NCBI RefSeq assembly: GCF_041081105.1 | Contig: NZ_CP163528.1 | Span: 5,084,001 to 5,148,000 of the forward strand | DNA length: 64,000 nucleotides | Reading direction: 5' to 3' | Source: Promicromonospora sp. Populi | Lineage (GTDB): Bacteria > Actinomycetota > Actinomycetes > Actinomycetales > Cellulomonadaceae | Shown: positions 26,675 to 34,934 of the stretch, piece by piece | Layout: the number at the start of each line of letters is the position of its first letter | How positions within the stretch are numbered: position 1 is the first letter of the stretch | Translations under genes and position numbers: made by a program | Notes under the pieces: model-generated | Told to the model about the DNA's origin: nothing | Database searches by the model: none | Seen by the model: only the letters and a program-made list of their open reading frames with translations

Positions 26675-28696
26675 ATGACCGACAAGCCCGACGACGTGCC
26701 GCCCGGCCTCCCGGACCAGGCGCCGGTCGCGCAGCCCGGTGACGGGTCCGGTCTGACCGGTGCGCTGGAGGTGCTGCGCGCCCGGCTCGGCGCGCTGCGG
26801 CTGCCGCTGGAGACCGCGGGCGCCGAGGCGGCGCGCACGGACCTGCGCCGGGCCACGGACCAGCTCGACGACTACCTGTTGCCGCGGCTGCGCGCGCAGA
26901 AGGCGCCGCTGCTCGTTGTGGTCGGCGGGTCGACGGGTGCGGGCAAGTCGACGCTCGTGAACTCGGTGCTGGGGGAGCGGGTGACGCAGCCCGGCGTGCT
27001 GCGGCCCACCACGAAGGCCCCCGTGCTGGTGCACCATCCGCTGGACGGACGCTGGTTCTCCACCGACCGGGTGCTGCCGGGCCTGGCCCGCGTGACGATG
27101 TCGGGCACGACGTCGGGCAGCACAACCTCCGGCGCAGCCGCGGCCGGGAGCGCCGGCCCGGGGCCGACGTCGGACATCAGCCGCACCCTGCGCCTCGTGC
27201 CGAGCGACTCCCTGCCGAAGGGGCTGGCGCTGCTGGACGCGCCGGACATCGACTCGGTCGACACCGCCAACCGCGAGCTCGCGGCGCAGCTGCTCGGCGC
27301 GGCGGACCTGTGGCTGTTCGTCACCACGGCGGCGCGGTACGCCGACGCGGTGCCGTGGGACCTGCTGCTGCAGGCCGCGGGGCGCAAGGCGCAGGTCGCG
27401 ATGGTGCTGGACCGGGTCGACCCGGGCGCCGAGGCCACTGCCGACGACCTGCGGGACATGATGGTGGAGCACGGCCTGGCCGACAGCCCGCTGTTCGTCG
27501 TCCCCGAGGCCGAGCTGGTCGACGGGATGCTGCCCGAGGACGGCGTAGCGGAGATCTCGCGCTGGCTCACCGGGCTGGGCGGCGACGCGGAGGCGCGCCG
27601 CCGCGTCATCGCGGCCACGCAGGACGGTGTGGTGGACTCCCTCGTGCTGCGGGCGGCCGGCCTGGCCGACGCTGCGGACGAGCAGCAGGCCGCCGACGTG
27701 CGGCTGCGGCACGTCGTCGACCGGGCCTACTCGGATGCGGTGGCGCACGTGGCGGCGGCGACGTCGGACGGCGCGCTGCTGCGCGGCGAGGTGCTCGCCC
27801 GCTGGCAGGACTTTGTCGGCACCGGCGAGTTCTTCCGCGCGATCGAGGAGGGCATCGGCCGGTTCCGGGACGCGGTGGCCGGGTTCTTCCGCGGGAAGCC
27901 CAAGGAGGCGCCGCAGGTCGAGCAGGCGATCGCGCACGGGCTGGAGTCCGTGGTGCTCGACGCCGCCGAGGAGGCCGCCGAGCGGTCGTACCAGGGCTGG
28001 CGTGGTGACGCCGCGGGGGCGGCGCTGCTGGAGGGCTTGGAGCTGTCGCGGACGCCCGCGGCGCTGCGCGCCGAGGTCGGCGCGCAGATCCGCGGCTGGC
28101 AGGGCGACGTCCTTGAGCTGGTGCGCGAGCAGGGCGAGTCCAAACGAGGCAAGGCACGTGCGCTCTCGTTCGGGGTGAACGGCCTCGGTGTGGCGCTGAT
28201 GATCTTCGTGTTCGCCTCCACGGGCGGGCTCACCGGCATCGAGGTCGGCATCGCGGGTGGTTCCGCGGTGCTGGCGCAGCGGCTCCTGGAGGCCGTGTTC
28301 GGCGAGGACGCCGTGCGGCGGCTGGCAGTGCAGGCACGCGACCGGCTGCGGGCCCGGATCCGAGCGGTGATGGACGGGCAGGCCGCCCGGTACACGGCGC
28401 AGCTCGATGCGCTCGGCTCCGCCGAGGCGGGCGGGGCGGGCCTGCGGGCGGCGGCCGACGCCCTAGCCGACGCCGCTACGGCGGAGCGCCGCTCCCGCGT
28501 GCGCGTCGCGGACGTGGGAGGTGAGCCGGGTGCCGTGACCGAGGACCTCACCGGGGGCCGCGGGCTGCGCGGAGCCGGTGTTCGGGCGACCGGCGAGGGC
28601 CTGGCGAAGGGGCGTCCCGACCTGGCCGAGGACCCGGGCGGGAACACGGGCAGGAAGAGCTTCTGGAAGCGGCTGTTCGGGGAGGGCGACCGATGA
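26675..28696 (+). CDS. Dynamin-like GTPase, soluble partner (pair 2)
   Basis: A 673-aa GTPase-domain protein related to 18790-20469. P-loop GGSTGAGKST near residue 89, GVLRPTTKAPVL, switch LLDAPDIDSVDTANREL, ADLWLFVTTAARYADAVPWD and G4 position MVLDRVDPG. A hydrophobic stretch near residues 505-545 (LGVALMIFVFASTGGLTGIE) may be an amphipathic membrane-touching element, similar to paddle regions of dynamin-like proteins. The last ~90 residues are Gly/Arg-rich and end in basic KSFWKRLFGEGDR. A Gly/Ser/Thr-rich insert at ~148-166 is absent from the pair 1 protein. ATG 26675 start; its stop overlaps the ATG of the membrane partner. Confidence 0.76.
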   Translation: MTDKPDDVPPGLPDQAPVAQPGDGSGLTGALEVLRARLGALRLPLETAGAEAARTDLRRATDQLDDYLLPRLRAQKAPLLVVVGGSTGAGKSTLVNSVLGERVTQPGVLRPTTKAPVLVHHPLDGRWFSTDRVLPGLARVTMSGTTSGSTTSGAAAAGSAGPGPTSDISRTLRLVPSDSLPKGLALLDAPDIDSVDTANRELAAQLLGAADLWLFVTTAARYADAVPWDLLLQAAGRKAQVAMVLDRVDPGAEATADDLRDMMVEHGLADSPLFVVPEAELVDGMLPEDGVAEISRWLTGLGGDAEARRRVIAATQDGVVDSLVLRAAGLADAADEQQAADVRLRHVVDRAYSDAVAHVAAATSDGALLRGEVLARWQDFVGTGEFFRAIEEGIGRFRDAVAGFFRGKPKEAPQVEQAIAHGLESVVLDAAEEAAERSYQGWRGDAAGAALLEGLELSRTPAALRAEVGAQIRGWQGDVLELVREQGESKRGKARALSFGVNGLGVALMIFVFASTGGLTGIEVGIAGGSAVLAQRLLEAVFGEDAVRRLAVQARDRLRARIRAVMDGQAARYTAQLDALGSAEAGGAGLRAAADALADAATAERRSRVRVADVGGEPGAVTEDLTGGRGLRGAGVRATGEGLAKGRPDLAEDPGGNTGRKSFWKRLFGEGDR

Positions 28697-30555
28697 GCCG
28701 GCTGGACCTGGCTGCCCGCACCGCGGCCCTGGACGCGGCGATCGCGGCCGCGGAGGGTCGCCTTGAGCCCGCGCTGCTGGCCGAGGCGCGCGCGGTGGTG
28801 ACCCGCGCGAACGAGCGCGGCGGGCTGTCCGCGGAGCACACCGTCGTGGCACTGGCGGGCGCCACCGGGTCGGGCAAGTCATCGGTGCTGAACGCCGTGG
28901 CGGGGCTCGCGATCGCACAGCCCGGCGTGCGCCGACCGACGACGTCGCACGCGATGGCCGCCGTCTGGGGTGAGGGCGCGGACCCGCTGCTGGACTGGCT
29001 GGAGGTGGGCCGGCGGCACCAGGTGGGGGCGCCGACGGCGGCGGCCGAGACGGTTGCGGTCGAGAAGGCGGCCGGGACGCCGTCGGCTGACGAGCCTGCC
29101 GAGACTCCCGCCGTCGAGCCCTCGGCCGTCGAGCCCCCGGCCGCGGAGCCCCCGGCCGCCGAGACCAGCGGGAGCCGCGGGTCGTTCCGCCGTCGGACAC
29201 CCGCGGGCGAGACGACCGGGCTGGTGCTGCTGGACCTGCCCGACCACGACTCGGTGGTGACCGAGCACCGGGTGCGCGCCGAACGCCTGGTGCAGCGCGC
29301 CGACCTGCTCGTCTGGGTGGTCGACCCGCAGAAGTACGCGGACGCCGCGCTGCACGAGGGCTTCCTGCGCCCGCTCGCGGGCCGCGGGGAGGTGGTGGTC
29401 GTTGCGCTCAACCAGGCCGACCGGCTGACGCCGCAGGAGTCGTCCGCGATGCTCGCCGACCTCAAGCGCCTGGTCGCGGAGGACGGGCTGGACGGCGCGC
29501 GGGTGCTCGCCGTGTCCGCCAAGACCGGGCAGGGCATGGATCAGCTCCGCGACCTGCTGCGCCGCGCCGCCGCGAAGCGGGAGGCCGCGACGGCCCGGCT
29601 CGCCGCGGACGAGCGGGCGGTGGCGCGGAAGATCGTCGACGAGTGCGGCACGCCGCCGGCCCGCCAGGGCAACCAGGCCCGGGGCGACCTGGTCGACGCG
29701 CTCGAGGCGGCGGCGGGCGTGCCGACAGTGGTCGACGCCGTCCGCGCCTCGGCCCGGCGTGACGCCCGCGCGGCGACCGGCTGGCCGCTGACCCGCTGGG
29801 TCGGGCGGCTGCGCCGGGACCCGTTGCGGCGGCTCGGGCTGCGCTCGGCGGACCAGGCGCACCGCGCGCCGTCGGGCCGGGAGGACCTGGTGCGCACCTC
29901 GCTGCCGACGGCGCGGCCAGCGGTGCGCTCCGCCGCGGCGTCGGCCGTGCGGCGCTATGTCGACGAGGTGACGCGCGGCGTGGCGGACCCGTGGGTCCTG
30001 GCCGCGCGCTCGCGGGGGCAGGAGGGCATCAACAAGCTGCCCGACGAGCTCGACCAGGCCATCGCCGCGACCCGGGTGGAGGTGACCCGGCGCCCGGTGT
30101 GGTGGTCGCTGGTCAACATCGTGCAGTGGTCGCTGGTCGTCGCCGTGGTGGCGGGCCTGCTGTGGCTGCTCGTCCTGTTCGGCTTCGCGTACCTGCAGCT
30201 CCCGCCCCTGCCGACCCCGGTGCTGACCCTGCCGACCTGGTCCGGTGGCGACGGGGTCGTGTTCCCCGGCGCGCCGGAGTCCGGCCCGGGCGCCGGTGAG
30301 GGGCTCGGCGTGGACCCGTTCCGCATCCCGTGGCCCACGCTCCTGGTGCTGGGCGGGCTCCTGCTCGGCCTGCTGCTCGCGCTGGTCTGCCGGGTGTTCG
30401 GCGCCCTGGGCGCCCGTCGCCGCGCCATGGGTGCCCGACGGCGGCTCCGCCAGTCGGTGGGCGCCGTCGCGGACCGGCTGGTGCGCGAGCCGGTGGGCGA
30501 GGAGATGTCCCAGCTAGCAGGCTGCCGGACGGCGGCGACGGTAGCGGCGAGCTGA
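28693..30555 (+). CDS. Dynamin-like GTPase, membrane partner (pair 2)
   Basis: A 620-aa GTPase related to 20466-22046. P-loop GATGSGKSS near residue 57, switch LLDLPDHDSVVTEHR, LLVWVVDPQKYADAALHEGF, G4 motif ALNQADRL and VLAVSAKTGQGM as G5. An Ala/Glu/Pro-rich linker of about 60 residues (~110-170) interrupts the domain before the switch. Two membrane segments near 475-500 (SLVVAVVAGLLWLLVLFGFA) and 543-565 (LLVLGGLLLGLLLALVCRVF) are separated by a longer outside loop than in pair 1. It is coupled to the soluble partner by ATGA. Being a second copy of the same two-gene arrangement within 9 kb, it suggests old duplication and later divergence of roles. Confidence 0.78.
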   Translation: MSRLDLAARTAALDAAIAAAEGRLEPALLAEARAVVTRANERGGLSAEHTVVALAGATGSGKSSVLNAVAGLAIAQPGVRRPTTSHAMAAVWGEGADPLLDWLEVGRRHQVGAPTAAAETVAVEKAAGTPSADEPAETPAVEPSAVEPPAAEPPAAETSGSRGSFRRRTPAGETTGLVLLDLPDHDSVVTEHRVRAERLVQRADLLVWVVDPQKYADAALHEGFLRPLAGRGEVVVVALNQADRLTPQESSAMLADLKRLVAEDGLDGARVLAVSAKTGQGMDQLRDLLRRAAAKREAATARLAADERAVARKIVDECGTPPARQGNQARGDLVDALEAAAGVPTVVDAVRASARRDARAATGWPLTRWVGRLRRDPLRRLGLRSADQAHRAPSGREDLVRTSLPTARPAVRSAAASAVRRYVDEVTRGVADPWVLAARSRGQEGINKLPDELDQAIAATRVEVTRRPVWWSLVNIVQWSLVVAVVAGLLWLLVLFGFAYLQLPPLPTPVLTLPTWSGGDGVVFPGAPESGPGAGEGLGVDPFRIPWPTLLVLGGLLLGLLLALVCRVFGALGARRRAMGARRRLRQSVGAVADRLVREPVGEEMSQLAGCRTAATVAAS

Positions 30556-30566
30556 CTGTTGTTGGT

Positions 30567-31067
30567 TCAGCCCCGGTGGCGGAACGTGATCGGGTCCTCC
30601 TGGAACTCCTTCCACGCCAGGCGCTCGCCCTCGGTGAGCCGTCGCGGCCGGTCTGTGTCGGCGTCGACGAACACCAGCGTGGTGGTCGCGCGGGCGTAGG
30701 GCTTGCCGCCCGACGTCGGGCCGGTCTTCGCCATGCCGGCGATGCCGTCGTGCACCTCGTAGCAGACCTCGGCGCTCGCGCCGCCGATCCGGCCGAGCCA
30801 CATCTCCACCCGCACCGGGGTCCGGGTGAACAGCAGCGGCTTCAGGTACTCGATGCGCTGGCCCGCCACGAGGGTGTGCGAGTTGGCACCGGGGCCGGTG
30901 GGGACCACCGCCGTCGGCCAGGCCTCACCCTCCGGCGCCTCGGGGTGCAGCCAGAAGGCGGTGATCCGGGCATCCTCCAGCAGGCGGAACATCGCCACGT
31001 TGTTGACGTGCGCGTAGGCGTCGAGGTCGGACCAGCGCAGCGTGACGGGGACGTGGAGGCGTGTCAT
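30567..31067 (-). CDS. Acyl-CoA thioesterase, 4HBT hotdog family
   Basis: A 166-aa single-hotdog protein of the YbgC/4-hydroxybenzoyl-CoA thioesterase type. The N-terminal LRWSDLDAYAHVNNVAMFRL holds the catalytic Asp region and the HVNN element seen in this family. It should hydrolyse acyl-CoA thioesters in the cytosol; chain length is not readable. Start at ATG 31067 gives the usual MTRLHVPV opening; ATG 31076 is 3 codons upstream and closer to GGAGG. It is divergent from the gene at 31121 and converges on the GTPase gene, 11 bp apart. Confidence 0.85.
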   Translation of the reverse strand: MTRLHVPVTLRWSDLDAYAHVNNVAMFRLLEDARITAFWLHPEAPEGEAWPTAVVPTGPGANSHTLVAGQRIEYLKPLLFTRTPVRVEMWLGRIGGASAEVCYEVHDGIAGMAKTGPTSGGKPYARATTTLVFVDADTDRPRRLTEGERLAWKEFQEDPITFRHRG

Positions 31068-31120
31068 GGTGCCCATTTTCCTCCGCGCCGCGGTGTGCCC
31101 GGCACTGAGTGGTCCTCAGC

Positions 31121-31822
31121 ATGTCCGAATTGGTAGATTCATCCGTTCTTGCTTCTGGCTACGGGGGATCAGTGGAACTGCCGGCGCACGACTTCGACCC
31201 GCTCACGCTCCATGAGGTTTTTGACGATGTCCGGGCGGCTCGGGCGTACCTCACCGACCTGACCCAGGGGCCGGACGGCGGCACACCGGAAGGGCTGGCC
31301 GTGCGGGTTCCGCTCATGCGCGCGCTCGCGCCGGAGTCGGACGACCCGGAGGCGGAGCTCGCCGAGGCGGAGCGCCTCGGCTGGCTCGCCGTCGGCCTGG
31401 CCGGCGGTCCGGTCGACGACGCCGCGGCCGCCCACGCCCACGCCGTCGAGGTGCCGCTCGCCGCCGTGGTGCCCCTGCTGCGCCTGGCTCACGTGCTCCA
31501 GTGGCGCCACCGGTTCTCGGAGGCCGACCTGCTGTTCGGGCTGGCGCTGGAGGCCACGCGGTACCACGGTGAGCACGCCGCGAGCGTGGAGCACGCCCGC
31601 CGCCTGGAGTTCTTCGCGCTGCAGCACTGGGGCAGGTGCCGCTACGACCAGGCGCTGGAGGTGCACGCCGATCAGGCCCGGCCGTTCCTCGGCGAGGCGC
31701 TGGCCCTGTTCGTGCGGGCCCTGGAGCAGCGCGTGGAGGCCGGCGCGTCGGCCGACGACATCCAGGCCGCCCGCCAGGCGGTCCGGGCTACCCGCGAACG
31801 GCTGGCGGAGCTCGGGGCCTGA
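31121..31822 (+). CDS. Conserved hypothetical protein, helical/TPR-like
   Basis: I do not recognise this 233-aa protein. It is acidic, Ala/Leu-rich and mainly helical, with paired helices such as VPLAAVVPLLRLAHVLQWRH and FSEADLLFGLALEATRYHGE that look like tetratricopeptide-type repeats. No signal peptide or membrane span. The start is uncertain: ATG 31121 is used, GTG 31109 is in frame, and GTG 31172 has GGGGGA just upstream and may be the true one. It lies between two thioesterase genes on the opposite strand. Some family members are called tetratricopeptide-repeat proteins of unknown function; that is as far as the sequence goes. Confidence 0.6.
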   Translation: MSELVDSSVLASGYGGSVELPAHDFDPLTLHEVFDDVRAARAYLTDLTQGPDGGTPEGLAVRVPLMRALAPESDDPEAELAEAERLGWLAVGLAGGPVDDAAAAHAHAVEVPLAAVVPLLRLAHVLQWRHRFSEADLLFGLALEATRYHGEHAASVEHARRLEFFALQHWGRCRYDQALEVHADQARPFLGEALALFVRALEQRVEAGASADDIQAARQAVRATRERLAELGA

Positions 31823-31848
31823 CCCAGGGAGCCCTGACCCAGGGAGCC

Positions 31849-32850
31849 TCAGCCGGGCAGGCGGATCATGCCCTCCTGGCCCGCCGTGGCTACGAGGGTG
31901 CCGTCCTGCGTGTAGACCTTCGCCGTCCCCAGGGCGCGGCCGCCCTGCGCCGTCGGGGAGGTCTGGACGAACAGCATCCACTCGTCCACCTGGACGTCGC
32001 GGTGCCACCACATGCCGTGGTCGAGGCTGGCCATCGGTACCGACCCGCCGACTTCCTGCCACGACTTGCCCGCCGCGCGCAGGGCGGGCTCCAGCATGAG
32101 CTGGTCGCACGCGAAGGCCAGCAGCGCGCGGTGCATGGCCTGGTCCTTGATGCCCAGCGGCCGGCGCGCGCGCACCCAGACCAGCTGGGTCGACGGTGGC
32201 GTACCGCCGTTGGCCACCGCAGCGTCCGGGTGCAGGTACAGCGACCCGCCCACGTGCCGCAGCTCGAACGCCGAGTCCGCCCAGAACTGGGCGCGGACGT
32301 CGGAGCCCTCCCGCAGGCCGGCGAGCTCGTCGATCACGGAGCCGACCTCGTCGGGCGGCGGCACGTCGTCGGGCATGGGCATGGTGTGCTCGTAGCCCGG
32401 CTGGTCCTCCTGGAAGGACGCGATCATCGACAGGATCGGCTTGCCGAACTGGATGGCGTGGGTGCGCCGGGCGCTGAACGAGCGGCCGTCACGCAGGCGC
32501 TCCACCGCGAAGTCGATGGGCTCCTCGACCCGGCCCTCGCGCAGGAAGTAGCCGTGCATGGAGTGGATCAGGCGGCCGTCGGGCACCGTGCGGTCCGCGG
32601 CCAGGATGGCCTGCGCGAGCACCTGGCCGCCGTAGGCGCGGTTGGCCAGGGCGGGCATGCTGGTGCCCCGCAGCACGTCCTCCTCGCCGCGCGGGCCCCA
32701 GCCCTCGAGGTGCCGCAGGTCGAGCACCTGCAAGAGGCGGTCGAGCGCGTCGGGCTCGCTGTCCGGCCGGCCGTGGCCGTAGGTCAGGTCAGGGGTGGTG
32801 GCGTCCACGAGCGGGCGTTCTCCTTCGGCCCTCGGGCCTGTCTGCGTCAT
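31849..32850 (-). CDS. tesB: Acyl-CoA thioesterase II
   Basis: A 333-aa TesB-type double-hotdog thioesterase that releases fatty acids from acyl-CoA. Family blocks are present: RAYGGQVLAQAILAADRTV, then LIHSMHGYFLREGRVEEPID, RTHAIQFGKPILSMIASFQ, and in the second hotdog MASLDHGMWWHRDVQVDEWM, which includes the conserved Asp-His, and the end GQEGMIRL. Length is close to the usual 285-300 aa with an N-terminal extension. It is followed 25 bp upstream on the same strand by the globin gene, so globin and tesB may share a transcript. Confidence 0.93.
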   Translation of the reverse strand: MTQTGPRAEGERPLVDATTPDLTYGHGRPDSEPDALDRLLQVLDLRHLEGWGPRGEEDVLRGTSMPALANRAYGGQVLAQAILAADRTVPDGRLIHSMHGYFLREGRVEEPIDFAVERLRDGRSFSARRTHAIQFGKPILSMIASFQEDQPGYEHTMPMPDDVPPPDEVGSVIDELAGLREGSDVRAQFWADSAFELRHVGGSLYLHPDAAVANGGTPPSTQLVWVRARRPLGIKDQAMHRALLAFACDQLMLEPALRAAGKSWQEVGGSVPMASLDHGMWWHRDVQVDEWMLFVQTSPTAQGGRALGTAKVYTQDGTLVATAGQEGMIRLPG

Positions 32851-32874
32851 GGTCTGTCTGCGTCAGGCTTCTGG

Positions 32875-33267
32875 TCAGTCTTCGAACGTGTTGATCATGC
32901 TGAAGGCGGCGCGCTCCAGGTAGTCCCACAGCTGCGACTCGTGGATCGGCGCGAGGTCGAGCGAGTCCACGGCGGTCCGCATGTGGGCCAGCCAGCGGTC
33001 GCGCGCGTCGGGATTGACCTTGAACGGCACGTGCCGCATGCGCAGGCGCGGGTGCCCGCGCTGCGCGGAGTACGTGTTAGGACCGCCCCAGTACTGCTCC
33101 AGGAACAGCGTCAGCCGCTCCTTGGCCGGCCCCAGGTCCTCCTCGGGGTACATGGGGCGCAGCACCGGGTCGTCAGCGACGCCGTCGTAGAACGCATCAA
33201 CGAGACGCACGAACGTGTCGTGGCCGCCGACGGCGTCGAAGAAGGATTCCTGGGTCACGTCCGTCAT
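32875..33267 (-). CDS. glbO: Group II truncated hemoglobin
   Basis: A 130-aa truncated globin of the TrHbO class, the same size as the mycobacterial protein. Recognisable elements are the B-helix FYDGVADDPVLRPMYPEEDL, the Tyr-Trp-Gly of EQYWGGPNTYS on the E helix, the RGHPRLRMRH segment with the proximal His, and the G/H-helix WLAHMRTAVDSL. It probably binds haem and handles O2 or NO in the cytoplasm. ATG 33267 follows a GGTGG-rich site and gives the family N-terminus; longer readings add non-homologous residues. Confidence 0.92.
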   Translation of the reverse strand: MTDVTQESFFDAVGGHDTFVRLVDAFYDGVADDPVLRPMYPEEDLGPAKERLTLFLEQYWGGPNTYSAQRGHPRLRMRHVPFKVNPDARDRWLAHMRTAVDSLDLAPIHESQLWDYLERAAFSMINTFED

Positions 33268-33413
33268 CCTGCCACCAGGCGGTGACACTGCCACGACCGG
33301 TACTGGGAAACGCGCGGGTCTTGTGAGCGATTCGACAGCAGCGGGGGCGAAACGCTTGCCACCACCGATAGGCTGGTCGAAGACCTGCAGCGACGCACGG
33401 TGGGAGTTGAGAC

Positions 33414-33647
33414 ATGACGAAGGCTGACCAGATCCTCGCGGCACTCGGGGGGACCTCGAACGTCGTCGAGCTGGAGCCGTGCATCACCCGGCTCCGGGTC
33501 GAGGTGAGCGATCCGTCCCTCGTGGACGAGTCGGGACTGAAGGCGTCCGGCGCCTTCGGTGTGGTGCGTTCGGGCCGGGTGGTCCAGGTGATCGTGGGGC
33601 CCGAGGCGGACAGCCTGGCGGCGGAGCTGGACACGCTCCGGGTCTGA
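33414..33647 (+). CDS. Stand-alone PTS glucose-type EIIB domain protein
   Basis: A 77-aa protein consisting only of an EIIB domain of the glucose/N-acetylglucosamine superfamily. The phosphocysteine motif is ELEPCITRLRVEV with Cys near residue 23. GGTSNVVELEP before it and GVVRSGRVVQVIVGP after it are typical. Start ATG 33414 has GGGAG about 7 bp upstream. No EIIC or EIIA gene is nearby, so it must act with a permease encoded elsewhere or in a regulatory phosphorelay (inference). The gap to mscS holds an 11-bp inverted repeat at 33658-33708. Confidence 0.9.
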   Translation: MTKADQILAALGGTSNVVELEPCITRLRVEVSDPSLVDESGLKASGAFGVVRSGRVVQVIVGPEADSLAAELDTLRV

Positions 33648-33753
33648 CGTAGCGGGGGCGCGGCGCGAACGCCCTGTGAAGGTCGCGCAGGAGTCCGTCG
33701 CGCCGCGCGCGAGATGTCGGGCCTGACACCTGTTCCCGAGTAGGTTTGCTGCT

Positions 33754-34851
33754 GTGTTCGAGTCTCTTGCTGCCTCCTTGTTCGACAGCGCCGACGACTT
33801 CTGGTCCTGGTTCGGTGACATCCCCCTGAGCATCATCCTGATCCTCGTGGTCGGCATGGTCCTCATCTATGTGACGCGGCGGGTGATCACGTCTCTCACC
33901 GAGCGCATCGCCGTCGGGCAGAAGCCCAGGGCGGTCGAGCGGACCGCCGTCCCCGCGCCCGGGCCCGTGGGCACCACCACGGGTGCGATCCCCAGCATCA
34001 CGGCGGACGCCGCACCCGACACCGGCGCGATCCCCGCCCCGGCCGGCAAGATCCGCAAGCGCCGCCGCAAGAACCTGCTGACCCCGCAGGTCCTGGCCGA
34101 CGCCCTGAACGCGGCCAACCCGCGCGCCGCCGAACGGCGCGCGCAGCGCGCGCGGACGGTCGGCTCGGTGCTGAACTCGTCGACCAACATCGTGATCGGC
34201 ACGATCATGATGCTCTCGATCCTGCAGATCCTCGGTGTGCCCATCACGGGGCTGCTCACTGGTGCGGGCGTCGTCGGCGTCGCCATCGGCTTCGGGGCGC
34301 AGAGCCTGGTCAAGGACTTCCTGTCCGGCATCCTCCTGCTCATCGAGGACCAGTTCGGGGTGGGTGACAACGTCGACCTCGGCGGCGGGGTGGTCGGCAC
34401 GGTCGAGGCGATGGGCCTGCGCCTGACCAACGTGCGCTCGTTCGACGGCACCCTCTGGTACGTCCGCAACGGCGAGATCCTGCGGGCGGGCAACCGCACC
34501 CAGGAGTGGAGCCGCGCCGTCGCCTCGGTGCAGGTGCCGCTCGGGACCGACGTCGACGCCGTCCGCGCCGCGCTCGGCCGTGCCGTGGACCAGGTGCAGA
34601 ACGACCGGGACCTGGGCGACAGCCTCCTGGAGACGCCGTCGGTGCGCGGTGTGGACGCCGTCGACAACATGGGCCTCACCTTCACGCTGCACGCACAGGT
34701 ACGGCCCGCACAGCAGTGGCTCGTCGAGCGAGCGCTGCGCACCGCCGCCCACACGGCTCTGCTCGGCGCGGGGATCGTGGCGCGCTCGGCCCGCGTGCCG
34801 ATCGAGGGCGAGCACGTCGAGGATGTCGACGGCGGGTCGGGCCTGCACTGA
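33754..34851 (+). CDS. Small-conductance mechanosensitive channel, MscS family
   Basis: A 365-aa membrane protein. A first hydrophobic helix (IPLSIILILVVGMVLIYVTR) is followed by a long Pro/Ala/Arg-rich cytoplasmic loop, then two helices, the last being the pore helix in the GVVGVAIGFGAQSLVKDFLS block, which is the MscS signature. The beta domain contains EDQFGVGDNVDLGGGVVGTV and WYVRNGEILRAGNRTQEW. It should open on membrane tension and protect against osmotic downshift. Start GTG 33754 is the first reasonable codon before the first helix. Confidence 0.92.
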   Translation: MFESLAASLFDSADDFWSWFGDIPLSIILILVVGMVLIYVTRRVITSLTERIAVGQKPRAVERTAVPAPGPVGTTTGAIPSITADAAPDTGAIPAPAGKIRKRRRKNLLTPQVLADALNAANPRAAERRAQRARTVGSVLNSSTNIVIGTIMMLSILQILGVPITGLLTGAGVVGVAIGFGAQSLVKDFLSGILLLIEDQFGVGDNVDLGGGVVGTVEAMGLRLTNVRSFDGTLWYVRNGEILRAGNRTQEWSRAVASVQVPLGTDVDAVRAALGRAVDQVQNDRDLGDSLLETPSVRGVDAVDNMGLTFTLHAQVRPAQQWLVERALRTAAHTALLGAGIVARSARVPIEGEHVEDVDGGSGLH

Positions 34852-34934
34852 CCTGCCGCCGGCCCGCTTGACGCGGACACGCCATCTGTCAATTCGTCTG
34901 ACACGCCCCTGTTGCACCCGATGGGCGCCAGTAG

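Noticed and set aside
33658..33708. 11-bp inverted repeat between the EIIB and mscS genes as a terminator
   Set aside because: The 29-nt loop and runs of GCG make chance pairing likely; noted in the EIIB entry only.
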